In this document: positions 9,126-17,325 of the stretch, in pieces
Layout: each line of letters starts with the position of its first letter
Position numbering within the stretch: position 1 is the stretch's first letter
Program-made: the position numbers and the translations under genes
From: Porticoccus sp. W117
GTDB taxonomy: Bacteria; Pseudomonadota; Gammaproteobacteria; Pseudomonadales; Porticoccaceae
DNA length: 64,000 nt
Assembly: GCF_030341905.1 (NCBI RefSeq)
Contig: NZ_JATAAF010000007.1
Location: 62,001 to 126,000, forward strand
Reading direction: 5' to 3'
Notes under the pieces: model-generated
What the model saw: the letters and a program-made list of their open reading frames with translations, nothing else
Databases searched by the model: none
Told to the model about the DNA's origin: nothing

Positions 9126-9231
9126 CAGAGAAGGATATGTGACTTTTCTGACTGTTGTCAGCAGGGATGCTGACAACAAGCCTACAGGGATGTATTAACG
9201 GCGTGTCAGCAAAGTCACATATCCTTCTCTG
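9126..9231 (+). repeat. Nested inverted-repeat element, copy A
   Basis: Outer arms 9126-9152 and 9205-9231 pair over 27 bp with one mismatch (T9147). Inside are a perfect 10-bp hairpin (TGTTGTCAGC, loop AGGGAT, GCTGACAACA; 9153-9178) and a small hairpin TACAGGGATGTA (9183-9194), then the conserved tail ending CGGCGTGTC (9207). It sits between the divergent rlmG and moxR genes. The strand given is the one reading GAGCCTACAGGGATG-type linker sequence. Confidence 0.95.
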
Positions 9232-9262
9232 CAAGACTAAATAAGAATAAGGAAAAACCTCA

Positions 9263-10180
9263 ATGAAACCCGTTACCGATAAAATCGTCGATGCCGTAGG
9301 ACAGGTGCTGATGGGCAAAGAGCCCCAGATTCGTCTGGCGTTGGCTTGTCTGCTGGCTCGCGGTCATTTGCTGATTGAGGATTTGCCCGGTATGGGTAAA
9401 ACCACCCTGGCTCATACCCTGGCGGCTGTGCTGGGACTGGATTTCAGCCGCGTTCAATTTACCAGCGATTTACTGCCAGCGGATATTCTCGGTGTATCGG
9501 TGTACAACCGCGACAGCGAACAGTTCCGCTTCCACCCAGGCCCTGTTTTTAATCAACTGCTTCTGGCGGACGAAATCAACCGCACCACCCCAAAAACTCA
9601 GAGTGCACTGCTGGAAGCCATGGCCGAGCAGCAGGTAACAATTGAGGGGGAAACCCGCGAACTGCCAACGCCATTCTTTGTGATTGCCACCCAGAATCCG
9701 ACTCATCAATCCGGAACATTCCCACTGCCGGAATCCCAGCTGGATCGGTTCTTGATGCGCCTGTCGCTGGGCTACCCGGATCAGGCGGCGGAGCGCAAGT
9801 TGCTCAGTGGTCTGAACCCACGGTCACTGCTAAAAGACTTGCAGCCGGTGATCGAGCTGTCGGAGCTGCTGCAATTGCAACAGCAAGTAGAACAAGTAAA
9901 AGCCTCTGCCAGCTTGCTGGACTACCTGCAGCGGCTCACCGGCCAGTCCCGCAGTGAACCGGGGTTTGAGTTTGGTGTGTCTCCCCGTGGCTCTCTGGCC
10001 TGGTTGCACAGTGCCCGCGCCTGGGCGCTATTGGAAGGGCGCGACTATGTGATTCCCGAAGACCTTCAGCAGGTTGCAGAAGCGGTGCTGGGCCATCGCC
10101 TGCGAGGCAGCAACGAGCTGGCGGGAATACCCGGTAGCCAATTGGTAGAAAAGCTGCTCGACAGTGTGGATATTGTCTAA
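9263..10180 (+). CDS. MoxR-family AAA+ ATPase
   Basis: MoxR AAA+ ATPases are thought to act as chaperone-like partners for neighbouring DUF58/VWA proteins. The 305-residue protein has Walker A GMGKTT (residues 43-48), Walker B LLLADEINR with adjacent TTPKTQSALLEAM, sensor 1 ATQNP and the arginine-finger/sensor region LPESQLDRFLMRL. Start ATG 9263 has AAGGAAAAA upstream. It heads a three-gene cluster moxR-DUF58-TgpA with gaps of 12 bp and a 4-bp overlap, typical of pseudomonads and relatives. The specific substrate is unknown. Cytosolic. Confidence 0.94.
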   Translation: MKPVTDKIVDAVGQVLMGKEPQIRLALACLLARGHLLIEDLPGMGKTTLAHTLAAVLGLDFSRVQFTSDLLPADILGVSVYNRDSEQFRFHPGPVFNQLLLADEINRTTPKTQSALLEAMAEQQVTIEGETRELPTPFFVIATQNPTHQSGTFPLPESQLDRFLMRLSLGYPDQAAERKLLSGLNPRSLLKDLQPVIELSELLQLQQQVEQVKASASLLDYLQRLTGQSRSEPGFEFGVSPRGSLAWLHSARAWALLEGRDYVIPEDLQQVAEAVLGHRLRGSNELAGIPGSQLVEKLLDSVDIV

Positions 10181-10192
10181 GAGTTCACAGCT

Positions 10193-11167
10193 ATGACAGC
10201 ACCGGGTTTTATCCGCCGTCACTTCGCCCACTGGTTAAACCAGCGCTTACCTGCGGCACGGCGTATCCGCCTTAATCAGCAACGGCTGTTTATTTTGCCC
10301 ACCAAGGCCGGTTGGGGCTTTCTGGGCTTAATCGCAATACTTTGGCTTCTGGCTACAAATTATGAAAACAGTCCGATTTTTGCCATTGCCTGCTTGCTGA
10401 GTTCTCTGTTTATCACCGCCATTCTGCACAGTTACGCCAACCTGGCGGGGCTGGAAATTTCCTTTGTCGCCGCCGAGCCGGTATTTGCCGGTCAACGCAT
10501 GTTGTTTCGAATAGCGGCCTGTTGCGCCGACAAACGTCAACGTCAGGACATAGCCTTTCACTTTGGTCGCGGTGATCACCAGGTGCTGAACCTGTTGGAC
10601 AGTAAGCGTCAGGACGTACTGGTGCCGCTGGATACTCGCGACAGGGGCTGGCTGCGGCCAGGGAGGGTGACGGTAGAAAGTCGTTATCCGGTCGGCCTGC
10701 TGCGAGTGTGGACCTACCTGGATCTCAACTGCTGCGGTTTGGTGTACCCGCAACCACTATCAGGAAGCGCGGTAGCCTCTGCTCCGGCAACTGGCGCGGC
10801 GGGGCAAAAGCAGGCCACCGTGGGCAGTGATGATTTTGCTGGCTTCAAAAAGTATCAACAGGGAATGCCATTACAACACCTGTCCTGGAAACACTACGCC
10901 CGTGAGCGCGGGCTGTTGGGTAAGGAGTATGCCGACGCCATTGATGAGCGCCTGTGGTTGCGCTGGCAGGATTACCCAGGCTTGGATCGTGAGGCGCGCC
11001 TGTCACGTTTGTGCGCGCGGGTAGTGGAGCTCGCTCCCCAACAAGTTGAATACGGCCTGCAATTGCCCGGCGTTGAAGTGCCTCTGGGGCGGGGTGATAG
11101 CCAACGTCAGGAAGTGTTGCGCCAGCTGGCTCTGTTTGAGATTGACAGCCACGAGGGGATGATATGA
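10193..11167 (+). CDS. DUF58 domain-containing membrane protein
   Basis: Second gene of the MoxR cluster, 324 residues. Two hydrophobic segments lie at about residues 40-75 (GFLGLIAILWLLATNY, then FAIACLLSSLFITAIL), followed by a soluble part with the DUF58 core: FAGFKKYQQGMPLQHLSWKH then ARERGLLGKEY. DUF58 proteins resemble VWA-like domains and typically pair with a MoxR ATPase; biochemical role is not established. ATG at 10193 follows the moxR stop by 12 bp. The 3' end overlaps the transglutaminase gene by 4 bp (ATGA), indicating translational coupling. Confidence 0.9.
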   Translation: MTAPGFIRRHFAHWLNQRLPAARRIRLNQQRLFILPTKAGWGFLGLIAILWLLATNYENSPIFAIACLLSSLFITAILHSYANLAGLEISFVAAEPVFAGQRMLFRIAACCADKRQRQDIAFHFGRGDHQVLNLLDSKRQDVLVPLDTRDRGWLRPGRVTVESRYPVGLLRVWTYLDLNCCGLVYPQPLSGSAVASAPATGAAGQKQATVGSDDFAGFKKYQQGMPLQHLSWKHYARERGLLGKEYADAIDERLWLRWQDYPGLDREARLSRLCARVVELAPQQVEYGLQLPGVEVPLGRGDSQRQEVLRQLALFEIDSHEGMI

Positions 11168-13191
11168 CTCCCCAGTGGCAAATGCCCCGCTCTGGACTGG
11201 TGTGGTTGCTGTGCGCGCAGGCTGCCATTGCCGTGGGCCTATCTGCCGCTTTGCCGGTGTGGATTTTGCTGTTGCTGACGGTCAACTTCCTGTGGCGACT
11301 ACAGGTGCACAGGGGACTGTGGCGCTACCCTGGCCGCTGGGCCAAAGTGTTTTTGCTGCTGGCCACCATGGCAGGGATGGTGGTTTCCTTTCAGCGCTTT
11401 ACCGGCCTGGAGCCCCTCACCACTCTGCTGGTGAGTGCTGCCGGCTTTAAGTTGTTGGAGATGCACCATCGCCGAGATGGCATCAAGCTGGTATTCGTAT
11501 GTTATTTCACCGCGGTATTGCAGCTGCTCTACGAACAAACCATCGCCGTTGCTGTTTACACTTTGTTTTGTGTGTTGTTGGTAACCGCCGCACTGACTGG
11601 AATCTACCAGCGGGCTGAAGGGCGGGGCAGTAGCTGGTCGCCGTTACAGCGCAGTGGGGCAATGCTGTTGCAATCTCTGCCGCTGATGTTGGTGTTGTTT
11701 TTGGTGCTGCCCCGTTTGCCGGCATTCTGGGGCGTGCCCGGCCAGCAACAGGCGTCTACCGGGGTGAGTGGCGAAATGTCCCCTGGGGACTTCTCCCGGT
11801 TAGGTAAAAATGGCGATCTGGCGTTTCGGGTGGCTTTTGATGATGGCACTCCGCCACCGGCCCAACTGCTCTACTGGCGCGGGCCGATACTGACTCACTT
11901 TGATGGCCGCCGCTGGAGTCAGATGGATCCGGTGAACTTTCGTGATGGCGCCCATGTCATCTGGGGCGGAAACACCTCTACTCAGCGAGGCCAACATTGG
12001 CAAGAGCGTATCGAAAAGAGCGGCCAGCGACGTGGTTACACACTGATTATGGAACCCACACAAAGGCCCTGGTTATTTGCTTTGCCAGCCCCGGAATCCA
12101 CTGATTTGGATGTGGGGCTTACACGGGAAATGCGACTGGTAAGTGAGCAGCCGATAAGTACCAAAAAGCACTATTCGGTCAGCTGGTGGCCCCAATACCG
12201 CTACTTTGCCGATACATTGGTACCATGGCAGCGCCGTAAAGTTCTGGAAATTCCCGTTGGTTATAACCCCAAGACAAGGCAGCGGGCCCGCCAGTGGCGC
12301 ACGGAAACGGTGACCGAAGAAGCCTATATCCAGAGAGTGCTGCAGTGGTTTAACCAGGATTTCAGCTACACCCTGGAGCCGCCACTCTTGGGCACCCACA
12401 GCGTGGATGAGTTTTTGTGGCAGAGCCAGCGGGGGTTTTGCGAGCACTTTGCCAGCAGCTTTGTATTCCTGATGCGCGCTGGTGGTGTGCCAGCACGGGT
12501 GGTTACCGGTTATCAGGGGGCGGAGCGGCATCCAGATGGTTACTTGCTGGTACACCAATACAATGCCCACGCCTGGGCAGAGGTATGGATGCCGGCCAAA
12601 GGCTGGGTGCGGGTAGACCCGACTGCCGCCGTGGCGCCGGAGCGGATAGAGCAGGGGGCAGAGAGCTTTTTCAGCAACAGCCAGAGTGCATTGACTGAAG
12701 GTGGCTTTTCCCTGTCGCGGTTTCGTCATATTGACCTGTTAAACCAACTGCGGCTGCAACTGGATGCCTTGGACTACTATTGGAGTACCTGGGTTTTGGG
12801 CTACCAGAGTCAACAAAAGTCGCTGTTGCAACGTTGGTTGGGGGAAGTTAGCTGGCGCAGTATAGGCCTGCTGTTACTGGCCACCGGTGCGCTGGTGATT
12901 GGCGCCGTGTTGCTTTGGTTGCTGCGCGGCAGCTTACAGGCCCGCCGTCGCACACCGTTGCAGCGTTTGTTTGAAAGCCTGTGCAGCAAATTGGCCAAGG
13001 CGGGTTGGCCAAGACACCACGGTGAGGGGCCAAGGGCTTACCGGCAACGGCTGCAAGCCGAGCGCTTGACCGAGAAAGTGGCCAATGGCAACAATGCCTT
13101 GATGGCGCTGACATTGTACGAACAGGTTTGCTATGGGGAACAACCCCAATACACCGAGGCGTTTTATCGGGAGGCAAAACGCTTTCGGTAA
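11164..13191 (+). CDS. tgpA: DUF3488/transglutaminase-like membrane protein (TgpA type)
   Basis: Inner-membrane protein of 675 residues: about five to six transmembrane helices in the first ~190 residues, a periplasmic transglutaminase-like domain, another transmembrane helix near residues 560-585 (LLLLATGALVIGAVLLWLL) and a cytosolic DUF4129-like tail. The papain-like triad is intact: Cys426 in RGFCEHF, His469 in NAHAWAEVW and Asp485 in VRVDPTAA. P. aeruginosa TgpA is an essential periplasmic transglutaminase with the same architecture; its natural substrate is unclear. Start overlaps the DUF58 stop. Function of this copy is inferred from architecture and neighbourhood. Confidence 0.92.
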   Translation: MTPQWQMPRSGLVWLLCAQAAIAVGLSAALPVWILLLLTVNFLWRLQVHRGLWRYPGRWAKVFLLLATMAGMVVSFQRFTGLEPLTTLLVSAAGFKLLEMHHRRDGIKLVFVCYFTAVLQLLYEQTIAVAVYTLFCVLLVTAALTGIYQRAEGRGSSWSPLQRSGAMLLQSLPLMLVLFLVLPRLPAFWGVPGQQQASTGVSGEMSPGDFSRLGKNGDLAFRVAFDDGTPPPAQLLYWRGPILTHFDGRRWSQMDPVNFRDGAHVIWGGNTSTQRGQHWQERIEKSGQRRGYTLIMEPTQRPWLFALPAPESTDLDVGLTREMRLVSEQPISTKKHYSVSWWPQYRYFADTLVPWQRRKVLEIPVGYNPKTRQRARQWRTETVTEEAYIQRVLQWFNQDFSYTLEPPLLGTHSVDEFLWQSQRGFCEHFASSFVFLMRAGGVPARVVTGYQGAERHPDGYLLVHQYNAHAWAEVWMPAKGWVRVDPTAAVAPERIEQGAESFFSNSQSALTEGGFSLSRFRHIDLLNQLRLQLDALDYYWSTWVLGYQSQQKSLLQRWLGEVSWRSIGLLLLATGALVIGAVLLWLLRGSLQARRRTPLQRLFESLCSKLAKAGWPRHHGEGPRAYRQRLQAERLTEKVANGNNALMALTLYEQVCYGEQPQYTEAFYREAKRFR

Positions 13192-13204
13192 GGAGTGCTA
13201 AACG

Positions 13205-13843
13205 ATGGAAAATGATCGCCACAAACAGCAGATGGTCAGTGCCAGTTCGGCGCTGCCGGGGCGAACTACAGCGGTGGCCGTGCCCGATGAGCACTATGTG
13301 ACCGGCAATGATATGCAGACCCCGTTCCCCCTGGGTATTGAACAGGCCATGTTCGCCATGGGCCCTTTCTGGTTGCCGGAATTTCTCTACTGGCAACAGG
13401 ATGGCATCTACGCCACTGCCGTAGGCTATGCCGGTGGTTATACTCCCAATCCCAATGCCGAAGAAGTCGCCAGCTCGCAAACCGGCCATACGGAAGTGGT
13501 GTTGGTGGCCTTCGATTCTTCCGAGATCAGCTATCGGCGCCTGCTGAAAATTTTTTGGGAATGCCACAACCCCACTCAAGGAATGCGCCAGGGGGAGCAT
13601 GTGGGAACCCAGTACCGCTCGGCGATTTTTTGCTTTGATAACGACCAACTGCAACAGGCTGAGGAAAGCCTGGCACACTATCAAAAGCGACTGGCTGAGA
13701 AAGGCTTTGGCGATATCACCACTGCGGTGGAAATGGCTCCTGAGTTCTACTACGCCGAGGCAGAGCAGCAGCAATATCTGGCGAAAAACCCCGATTGTGA
13801 TATTGAGCTGGATGGTACCGGGGTGAAGATTCAGTGGGGTTGA
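13205..13843 (+). CDS. MsrA-like protein lacking the catalytic cysteine
   Basis: Homologue of peptide methionine-S-sulfoxide reductase, 212 residues, aligned along its whole length with E. coli-type MsrA: VGYAGGYTPNPNAEEV, QTGHTEVV, FWECHNPTQGMRQGEH and GTQYRSAIF. The catalytic motif GCFWxxE reads GPFWLPE: Pro54 (codon CCT, 13364-13366) replaces the nucleophilic Cys. The two C-terminal recycling cysteines are also gone (tail PDCDIELDGTGVKIQWG). The frame is intact, so this looks like a maintained, non-canonical protein. It may bind methionine sulfoxide or substrate proteins without reducing them, or be degenerating. The gene follows TgpA by 13 bp and may belong to its transcript. Confidence 0.85.
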   Translation: MENDRHKQQMVSASSALPGRTTAVAVPDEHYVTGNDMQTPFPLGIEQAMFAMGPFWLPEFLYWQQDGIYATAVGYAGGYTPNPNAEEVASSQTGHTEVVLVAFDSSEISYRRLLKIFWECHNPTQGMRQGEHVGTQYRSAIFCFDNDQLQQAEESLAHYQKRLAEKGFGDITTAVEMAPEFYYAEAEQQQYLAKNPDCDIELDGTGVKIQWG

Positions 13844-13907
13844 TATAGGCCGCGAGCTGCTGGCTCCGGGCTGCGAGCAGATCGAGCGTAATTCATCGAA
13901 TGTATCC

Positions 13908-13980
13908 TGTAGGTCGGTCTTCAGACCGACAAATTGGGGCGCTGATGCGTTTTACTTGACGCCCTAAAGGGCGACCTACA
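13908..13980. repeat. TGTAGGTCG nested palindromic repeat
   Basis: Outer arms TGTAGGTCG (about 13908) and CGACCTACA (ending 13980) enclose two hairpins: GTCGGTCT/AGACCGAC around 13913-13930 and GCCC-TAAA-GGGC around 13961-13972. The 170-bp gap between the MsrA-like and sulfurtransferase genes (convergent) also carries short GCTGCGAGC repeats at 13849-13885. The TGTAGGTCGG..CCGACCTACA type is a commonly seen dispersed bacterial repeat; only one copy was seen here. Confidence 0.8.
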
Positions 13981-14013
13981 TCCACCGCGTAGCCCGTAGC
14001 GCGCCGTTCGAAG

Positions 14014-14832
14014 CTATGTTTCGTACGAACACCAATCACTCCAACTCCCCGGGTAGAGTTTGGCGTCATGGATGCCCGCCATTTCCATTGCCAGCAGGTT
14101 GACGCAGGCGGTGACTCCGGAGCCGCAGTACACCACAATTTCCTTATCTTCTTTTAGCAACGACAAGCGTTGCTTCTGATGGCTGGGGCAGCGGGCAAAG
14201 CCGTGCTCGTCGGTGACTTCCTGCCAGGGAAAGTTGGCGGCGCCGGGTATATGCCCGGCAATGGGGTCGATGGGTTCTTGTAATCCTTGATAGCGAGGCG
14301 TTTCCCGGGAGTCGATCAATAGTCGCCGTGGGTTTTCGAGCTGCTCACAAATATTCTTGTAGTCCACTGTCCAGCCCGTTTGCGGCTGGGCTTTAAAATT
14401 TCCTTCCCCCTGAACTACCGAGGCTTCTTTCGATATAGGTAAGCCCTGTTTGCGCCAACCGCTATACCCGCCGTCGAGAACATAAACCTCAGTGTGGCCA
14501 AAATAGCGTAATAGCCACCAGAGCCGCGAGGCGTAAGCGAATCTGTTGTCGTCGTAAGCGATTACGGTGGTATCTCGGTTGACGCCAAAGCCGGTCATGG
14601 TGGTGGCAAATTGTTCTGGGCTTGGCAGGGGGTGACGGCCACCGTGCTTTGCTTTGGCGCCAGAGAGGTGATTGTCCAGATGAAGATAGTGGCTGCTGGG
14701 TATATGGCCGTCATTGTAAGCCAACTGACCTTCTTCGGTGTCTGCCAGATTAAAACGGCAATCAAAAACTATCCAGTTGCTATCGGAATGGCGTTGAAAT
14801 TCTTCTATGGAAATTACAGGTGCAGCGGTCAT
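14014..14832 (-). CDS. sseA: Sulfurtransferase, rhodanese / 3-mercaptopyruvate family
   Basis: Two-domain rhodanese-fold sulfurtransferase of 272 residues. The N-terminal domain (about 1-145) is the inactive one, ending with YVLDGGYSGWRKQGLP; the C-terminal domain carries the active loop CGSGVTAC with Cys236 as sulfur acceptor. CGSGVTA favours 3-mercaptopyruvate sulfurtransferase (SseA) over thiosulfate-specific rhodanese, whose loop is usually CRKGVTA-like. ATG at 14832. It is convergent with the MsrA-like gene and divergent from pldA. Cytosolic; specificity is inferred from the loop only. Confidence 0.88.
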   Translation of the reverse strand: MTAAPVISIEEFQRHSDSNWIVFDCRFNLADTEEGQLAYNDGHIPSSHYLHLDNHLSGAKAKHGGRHPLPSPEQFATTMTGFGVNRDTTVIAYDDNRFAYASRLWWLLRYFGHTEVYVLDGGYSGWRKQGLPISKEASVVQGEGNFKAQPQTGWTVDYKNICEQLENPRRLLIDSRETPRYQGLQEPIDPIAGHIPGAANFPWQEVTDEHGFARCPSHQKQRLSLLKEDKEIVVYCGSGVTACVNLLAMEMAGIHDAKLYPGSWSDWCSYET

Positions 14833-14886
14833 TGCTTGGCCTCAGTGGTACACTTCGCCAGTTTACACTTCGCGGATAGAGAGTCC

Positions 14887-15936
14887 ATGGAAAAGCATTT
14901 AAAAATCTGGTTGTTACTACTGGCTACTTCTTTTGTTCAGCAGAGTTACGGGGGGGAACTCACTGATTCTGACCAGCAATTGCAGGAATGTATGGCCAGA
15001 GCATTGGTAACTGCCAGCGACGACACCACTGTTGGCCAATTACGAGAACAATGCCAGCGTACCTTTCTTATCGAGGAGCAATTTCAGCTCTCTGAAACAC
15101 AGGCAAACACGGCCTTGAAACGCCGTATTGCCCATGAAATATCCGCTTCCGATAACCCCTTCGCCTTGATTGCCCATCGCCCCACCTATTTCCTCACCGG
15201 TGTTTACAACGGCGGCATTGATGAATCGGTCAATGTTCAGGAGGGAGAGCTGGACGATGTAGAAGCCCAGTTCCAGATGAGCTTCAAGATTCCCCTGTAT
15301 CGCGGTTTGTTTCGCGAGGTACCACTGCTAAAAGAGGTGTTTGGGGAAAACGGCAACCTCAGTTTTGCTTATACAAATCGCTCTTTCTGGCAGGTGTACA
15401 ACAGCGAGCTGTCGGCGCCATTCCGGGAGACCAACCATGAGCCGGAAATGATTGTGTCGTTCTACAACGATTGGCAATGGGGCAAGCTGCGCAATGTTTC
15501 CAACCAGTTTATTTTCAATCACCAGTCCAATGGCCGCAATGTGCCGTTTTCCCGCAGCTGGAACCGTTTGATGATGGATTTTATTTTCGAATACGGTGAC
15601 AACTTTGCGTTCTCCGTTAAGCCCTGGTACCGCCTGCCGGAAGCCTTGAAAACAGACCCGTTGGAAACAACCGGTGACGACAACCCGGATATCACTGATT
15701 TTCTCGGCCATTTCGAGTGGCAGGGGGTTTACGACCGCGGCGGCCATAGCATCAGCTTGATGATACGCGATCCGATTACCGCTGAAGGAGCCTATGAACT
15801 GGGCTGGAGTTTCCCCATCAACGACCGCCTGCAGGGCTACATGAAGTACTTTAACGGCTATGGGGAAAGCCTGATTGACTATAATGTGAAGCACGAAACC
15901 ATCGGCATTGGTTTCCAATTGACCGATTGGTTATAA
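14887..15936 (+). CDS. pldA: Outer-membrane phospholipase A (OMPLA)
   Basis: PldA is a calcium-dependent outer-membrane beta-barrel that hydrolyses surface-exposed phospholipids as dimers. The 349-residue protein starts at ATG 14887 with a signal peptide (KHLKIWLLLLATSFVQQSYG) and has the catalytic His-x-Ser in FNHQSNGR and the supporting Asn in SRSWNRLM, plus alternating amphipathic strands to the C-terminal DWL. The open frame extends upstream to 14611, but that part overlaps sseA and is not homologous. An extra ~90-residue region between signal and barrel is longer than in E. coli. A DUF4286 gene follows. Confidence 0.93.
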   Translation: MEKHLKIWLLLLATSFVQQSYGGELTDSDQQLQECMARALVTASDDTTVGQLREQCQRTFLIEEQFQLSETQANTALKRRIAHEISASDNPFALIAHRPTYFLTGVYNGGIDESVNVQEGELDDVEAQFQMSFKIPLYRGLFREVPLLKEVFGENGNLSFAYTNRSFWQVYNSELSAPFRETNHEPEMIVSFYNDWQWGKLRNVSNQFIFNHQSNGRNVPFSRSWNRLMMDFIFEYGDNFAFSVKPWYRLPEALKTDPLETTGDDNPDITDFLGHFEWQGVYDRGGHSISLMIRDPITAEGAYELGWSFPINDRLQGYMKYFNGYGESLIDYNVKHETIGIGFQLTDWL

Positions 15937-15953
15937 CAAATGAGAGTCGCGCT

Positions 15954-16280
15954 ATGCTGATCTATGAAGTAAATCTCACCGTGAGTCGGGACATTGCCTC
16001 AGAATACCGAATCTGGCTGCAATCCCATATTGAAGAAATGCTAAAGAATTCCGGTTTTCAGGCCGCTAAATTCTATCAGCGGGATGCCGATGAAGCAGGA
16101 GGCGACGGTGAGTGTTGGACAGTGCATTACTTTGTCGATAGCCGTGCCGCCCTTAACGATTATTTTGATGGCCCGGCCAATGGGATGCGCGAAGAGGGTA
16201 TTAAGCGTTTTGGTGGTAAATTCAGTGCCAATCGCCGGGTGCTGGAGCCTCTGGAGAAGTTTGTCGATGAGAATGGCTGA
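15954..16280 (+). CDS. DUF4286 family protein
   Basis: Short cytosolic protein, 108 residues from ATG 15954 (MLIYEVNLTVS), with the ferredoxin-like dimeric alpha/beta-barrel look of DUF4286 (LIYEVNL, AEYRIWLQSHIEEML-like helix, TVHYFVDSRAALNDYF). An upstream in-frame start at 15927 overlaps pldA and is less likely. There is no catalytic motif visible and no known function. It lies 17 bp after pldA and 34 bp before the cytochrome gene, suggesting one transcript. Confidence 0.8.
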   Translation: MLIYEVNLTVSRDIASEYRIWLQSHIEEMLKNSGFQAAKFYQRDADEAGGDGECWTVHYFVDSRAALNDYFDGPANGMREEGIKRFGGKFSANRRVLEPLEKFVDENG

Positions 16281-16314
16281 ATAGCGGCCACAGCTCATTG
16301 CAGAAGGAAGAATA

Positions 16315-17325
16315 ATGATAAAAAACCAATTCTGTGCCCGCGCTTTTGTTGTCATGCTGGCAATCTGTCTGACGCCGCTGACAAGTGGTTTGTGCCTTGC
16401 CCAAGAAGCCGATCCTGGTGCGGGTTCTGAAGGCGCTCTTTACCTCAATTACATCAAGCCCCTGCCGCAATCGCTCCCCGTAGACCGGGAAAAAGCCCTG
16501 CTGGGGCAAGCCCTGTTTCACGACACGGGTCTGGCTGCAGGACGTGCTGCCTGCGGTACCTGCCATGTGCTGGAACAATGGGGTGCCGATGGAATGGCGA
16601 AGTCCATCGATATTCGCGGTGGCTTCGACGATATGAACACCCTGACGGTATTTAACGCTGTGTTCAATTTTCGGCTGCTGTGGAATGGCGCTGCGGCCAC
16701 CCCTAAAGACCAAATCGATATGGTTATGGATAACGAGCGCCACATGGGGGCTGGCTGGTCTGTAGCCTTGCAATACGTGCGCAGCCGCCAGGATTACCAG
16801 CAACAATTTAAAGCGCTTTACGGTGGCGTTATTGATGAGCACACAGTCAGTGACGCCATTGTGGAATACGAACGCACCCTGATTACTCCGGACGCGCCCA
16901 TCGATCATTACCTGCGCGGCGACAATAACGCCATCAGTGAACGCCAGAAGCAGGGGTTAAAACTGTTTGTGGATTACGGCTGTATTGCCTGCCATCAGGG
17001 CATCAATGTAGGTGGCAATATGTTCGCTCGCTTTGGCGTGTTCGTGAAGCCTTATCAGTCTGTGGTGCCGGCCAATGAGTTTGATCTGGGGCGTTTTAAC
17101 GTTACCGGCGTGGAATCTGATCGCTATGTGATGCGGGTACCTAGCTTGCGAAATGTAGAAAAGACCGCCCCCTATTTTCATAACGGCGGTACCCAAAGCC
17201 TGAAAAAAGCAGTTACCGCCATGGGCTACTACCAACTGGGGCGAGACATCCCCGATGATGAGGCAGAACTGATCGTCGAATTTCTCAAATCCCTCACCGG
17301 TAAAAAACCGGAGCCTGTGCAGTGA
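16315..17325 (+). CDS. Di-heme cytochrome c peroxidase / MauG-like protein
   Basis: Periplasmic di-heme protein of 336 residues: signal peptide (AFVVMLAICLTPLTSGLCLA), first heme site CGTCH (Cys80) and second CIACH (Cys223), both within the bacterial CCP/MauG fold. Conserved elements include the segment LGQALFHDTGL, TLTVFNAVFNFR.LWNG, and the C-terminal RVPSLRNVEKTAPYFHNGG. Family members reduce hydrogen peroxide with cytochrome c electrons or oxidise protein residues; which applies is unknown. ATG 16315 has AGAAGGAAG upstream. Its stop overlaps the GTG start of the next gene (c-di-GMP protein), a rare coupling that suggests redox-linked signalling. Confidence 0.93.
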   Translation: MIKNQFCARAFVVMLAICLTPLTSGLCLAQEADPGAGSEGALYLNYIKPLPQSLPVDREKALLGQALFHDTGLAAGRAACGTCHVLEQWGADGMAKSIDIRGGFDDMNTLTVFNAVFNFRLLWNGAAATPKDQIDMVMDNERHMGAGWSVALQYVRSRQDYQQQFKALYGGVIDEHTVSDAIVEYERTLITPDAPIDHYLRGDNNAISERQKQGLKLFVDYGCIACHQGINVGGNMFARFGVFVKPYQSVVPANEFDLGRFNVTGVESDRYVMRVPSLRNVEKTAPYFHNGGTQSLKKAVTAMGYYQLGRDIPDDEAELIVEFLKSLTGKKPEPVQ

